DNA of 64,000 bases, taken from assembly GCA_949358305.1 (NCBI GenBank), contig OX442316.1, forward strand, positions 3,348,001 through 3,412,000, given 5' to 3'. The notes under the pieces are model-generated. The model was not told the origin of the DNA. It did not search any database and worked only from the letters and a program-made list of their open reading frames with translations. The stretch comes from Strigamia acuminata. Taxonomy: Eukaryota; Arthropoda; Chilopoda; Geophilomorpha; Linotaeniidae. Below are positions 63,431 to 64,000 of this stretch, one piece after another; the first letter of the stretch is position 1, and the number at the start of each line of letters is the position of its first letter. The position numbers were made by a program, and so were the translations under genes.

Positions 63431-64000
63431 AGGCAGCAAATTCCGTTTGGCCAATTGGAGATGCAGCGACGCCATATTAGCTGTGGGATTAGAGTGGATT
63501 TTTTTCTAGTCACAAGTTTGAGTTTATTGAAGTGTAATTTATGTTTTGTGTTATTTTTTTTTTCAAGAGTATATTTTTTAGATATTCTTGATGGTTTTTT
63601 TTTATTTGTATGTTTATTGTATTTTATATTGATTAAGTATAAAATGATCATTCCAGTATTTTTTAAAGTTGTAAAAAATGGCTTTTTTTGTTTGTTTTTA
63701 GAATTTTTTTTTAGAAGTTTGGATAATTTTTGATGGATTTTGAAGGAATTTTAGGCGTTTATTGATGACGTTTTACGAATTGTAGGCACACAAAACTTGC
63801 TGTTTCATCTATACTTGCCAAAACTTTGAAAGAGCGTGGAATTCCATACAAATTGGCGGTGATGGGTAAAGCTGCTATTTTTGCGGAAAATAAAACTTCT
63901 CCAAAATAGTTTCATAAGTGTGGATAATGCAAATAGAGCATTTTGACAACAAAATTTTTGAAATTGGAGGTATTTTTTAGTCCGCAATTGTCGCAATCGG
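63431..64000 (+). other. Adaptor 3' region with a possible alternative last exon
   Basis: T-rich sequence follows the stop codon. A segment at 63786-63909 has an acceptor (GAATTGTAG) and is open for 40 codons to a TAG. It would join in frame to a donor overlapping the adaptor stop codon (exon end 63426, GG before GTGAAG). It could be an alternative C-terminus or chance. No other gene was seen to the window edge. Confidence 0.4.

Overview
The window is a piece of a repeat-rich, AT-rich animal genome. It is most likely a nematode or another ecdysozoan close to nematodes. The reasons are a CaMKI kinase that reads very close to the nematode CMK-1 type, a nuclear receptor with the ESCKA P-box of the DAF-12/NHR-8/DHR96 group, a long secreted protein built only of PAN modules, and BEL/Pao and Ty3/Gypsy retrotransposons. 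The species cannot be named from the sequence.

Layout. Bases 1-13,091 hold no coding exon that I recognise, only dispersed repeats and several miniature inverted-repeat elements. Bases 13,092-40,547 (+ strand) are a CaMKI-type protein kinase gene with nine recognised exons; the exon for its extreme N-terminus was not found. Its second visible intron is 21.7 kb long. That intron carries a complete BEL/Pao element (14,658-20,800, - strand) and, 171 bp further on, a complete Ty3/Gypsy element (20,972-31,891, + strand). Both have target-site duplications and LTR pairs that look identical. Bases 42,705-49,429 (- strand) are a 16-exon gene for a secreted protein of 11 PAN-like modules. Bases 50,396-54,896 (+) are a DAF-12/NHR-8/DHR96-type nuclear receptor. 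Bases 56,554-60,154 (-) are a nine-exon aldo-keto reductase. Bases 61,092-63,430 (+) are a DOK-type adaptor with PH and IRS-type PTB domains and a tyrosine-motif tail.

The kinase, receptor and adaptor are signalling or regulatory proteins. The reductase is metabolic and the PAN protein is extracellular. Nothing shows that the five genes act together: each has its own strand, spacing and intron style. PAN/receptor and reductase/adaptor are divergent pairs, and receptor/reductase are convergent.

Most notable: (i) a textbook -1 ribosomal frameshift signal at the gag-pol junction of the Gypsy element; (ii) a three-module A-B-C super-repeat in the PAN protein; (iii) a codon-usage switch inside the long last exons of the receptor and adaptor genes, from C-ending codons after the splice acceptor to G/T-ending codons at the 3' end; (iv) introns in the right-hand 13 kb filled with private minisatellites, two of which are mutually complementary and flank reductase exons 3-6; (v) a possible 40-residue alternative C-terminus for the adaptor, made by splicing across its stop codon.
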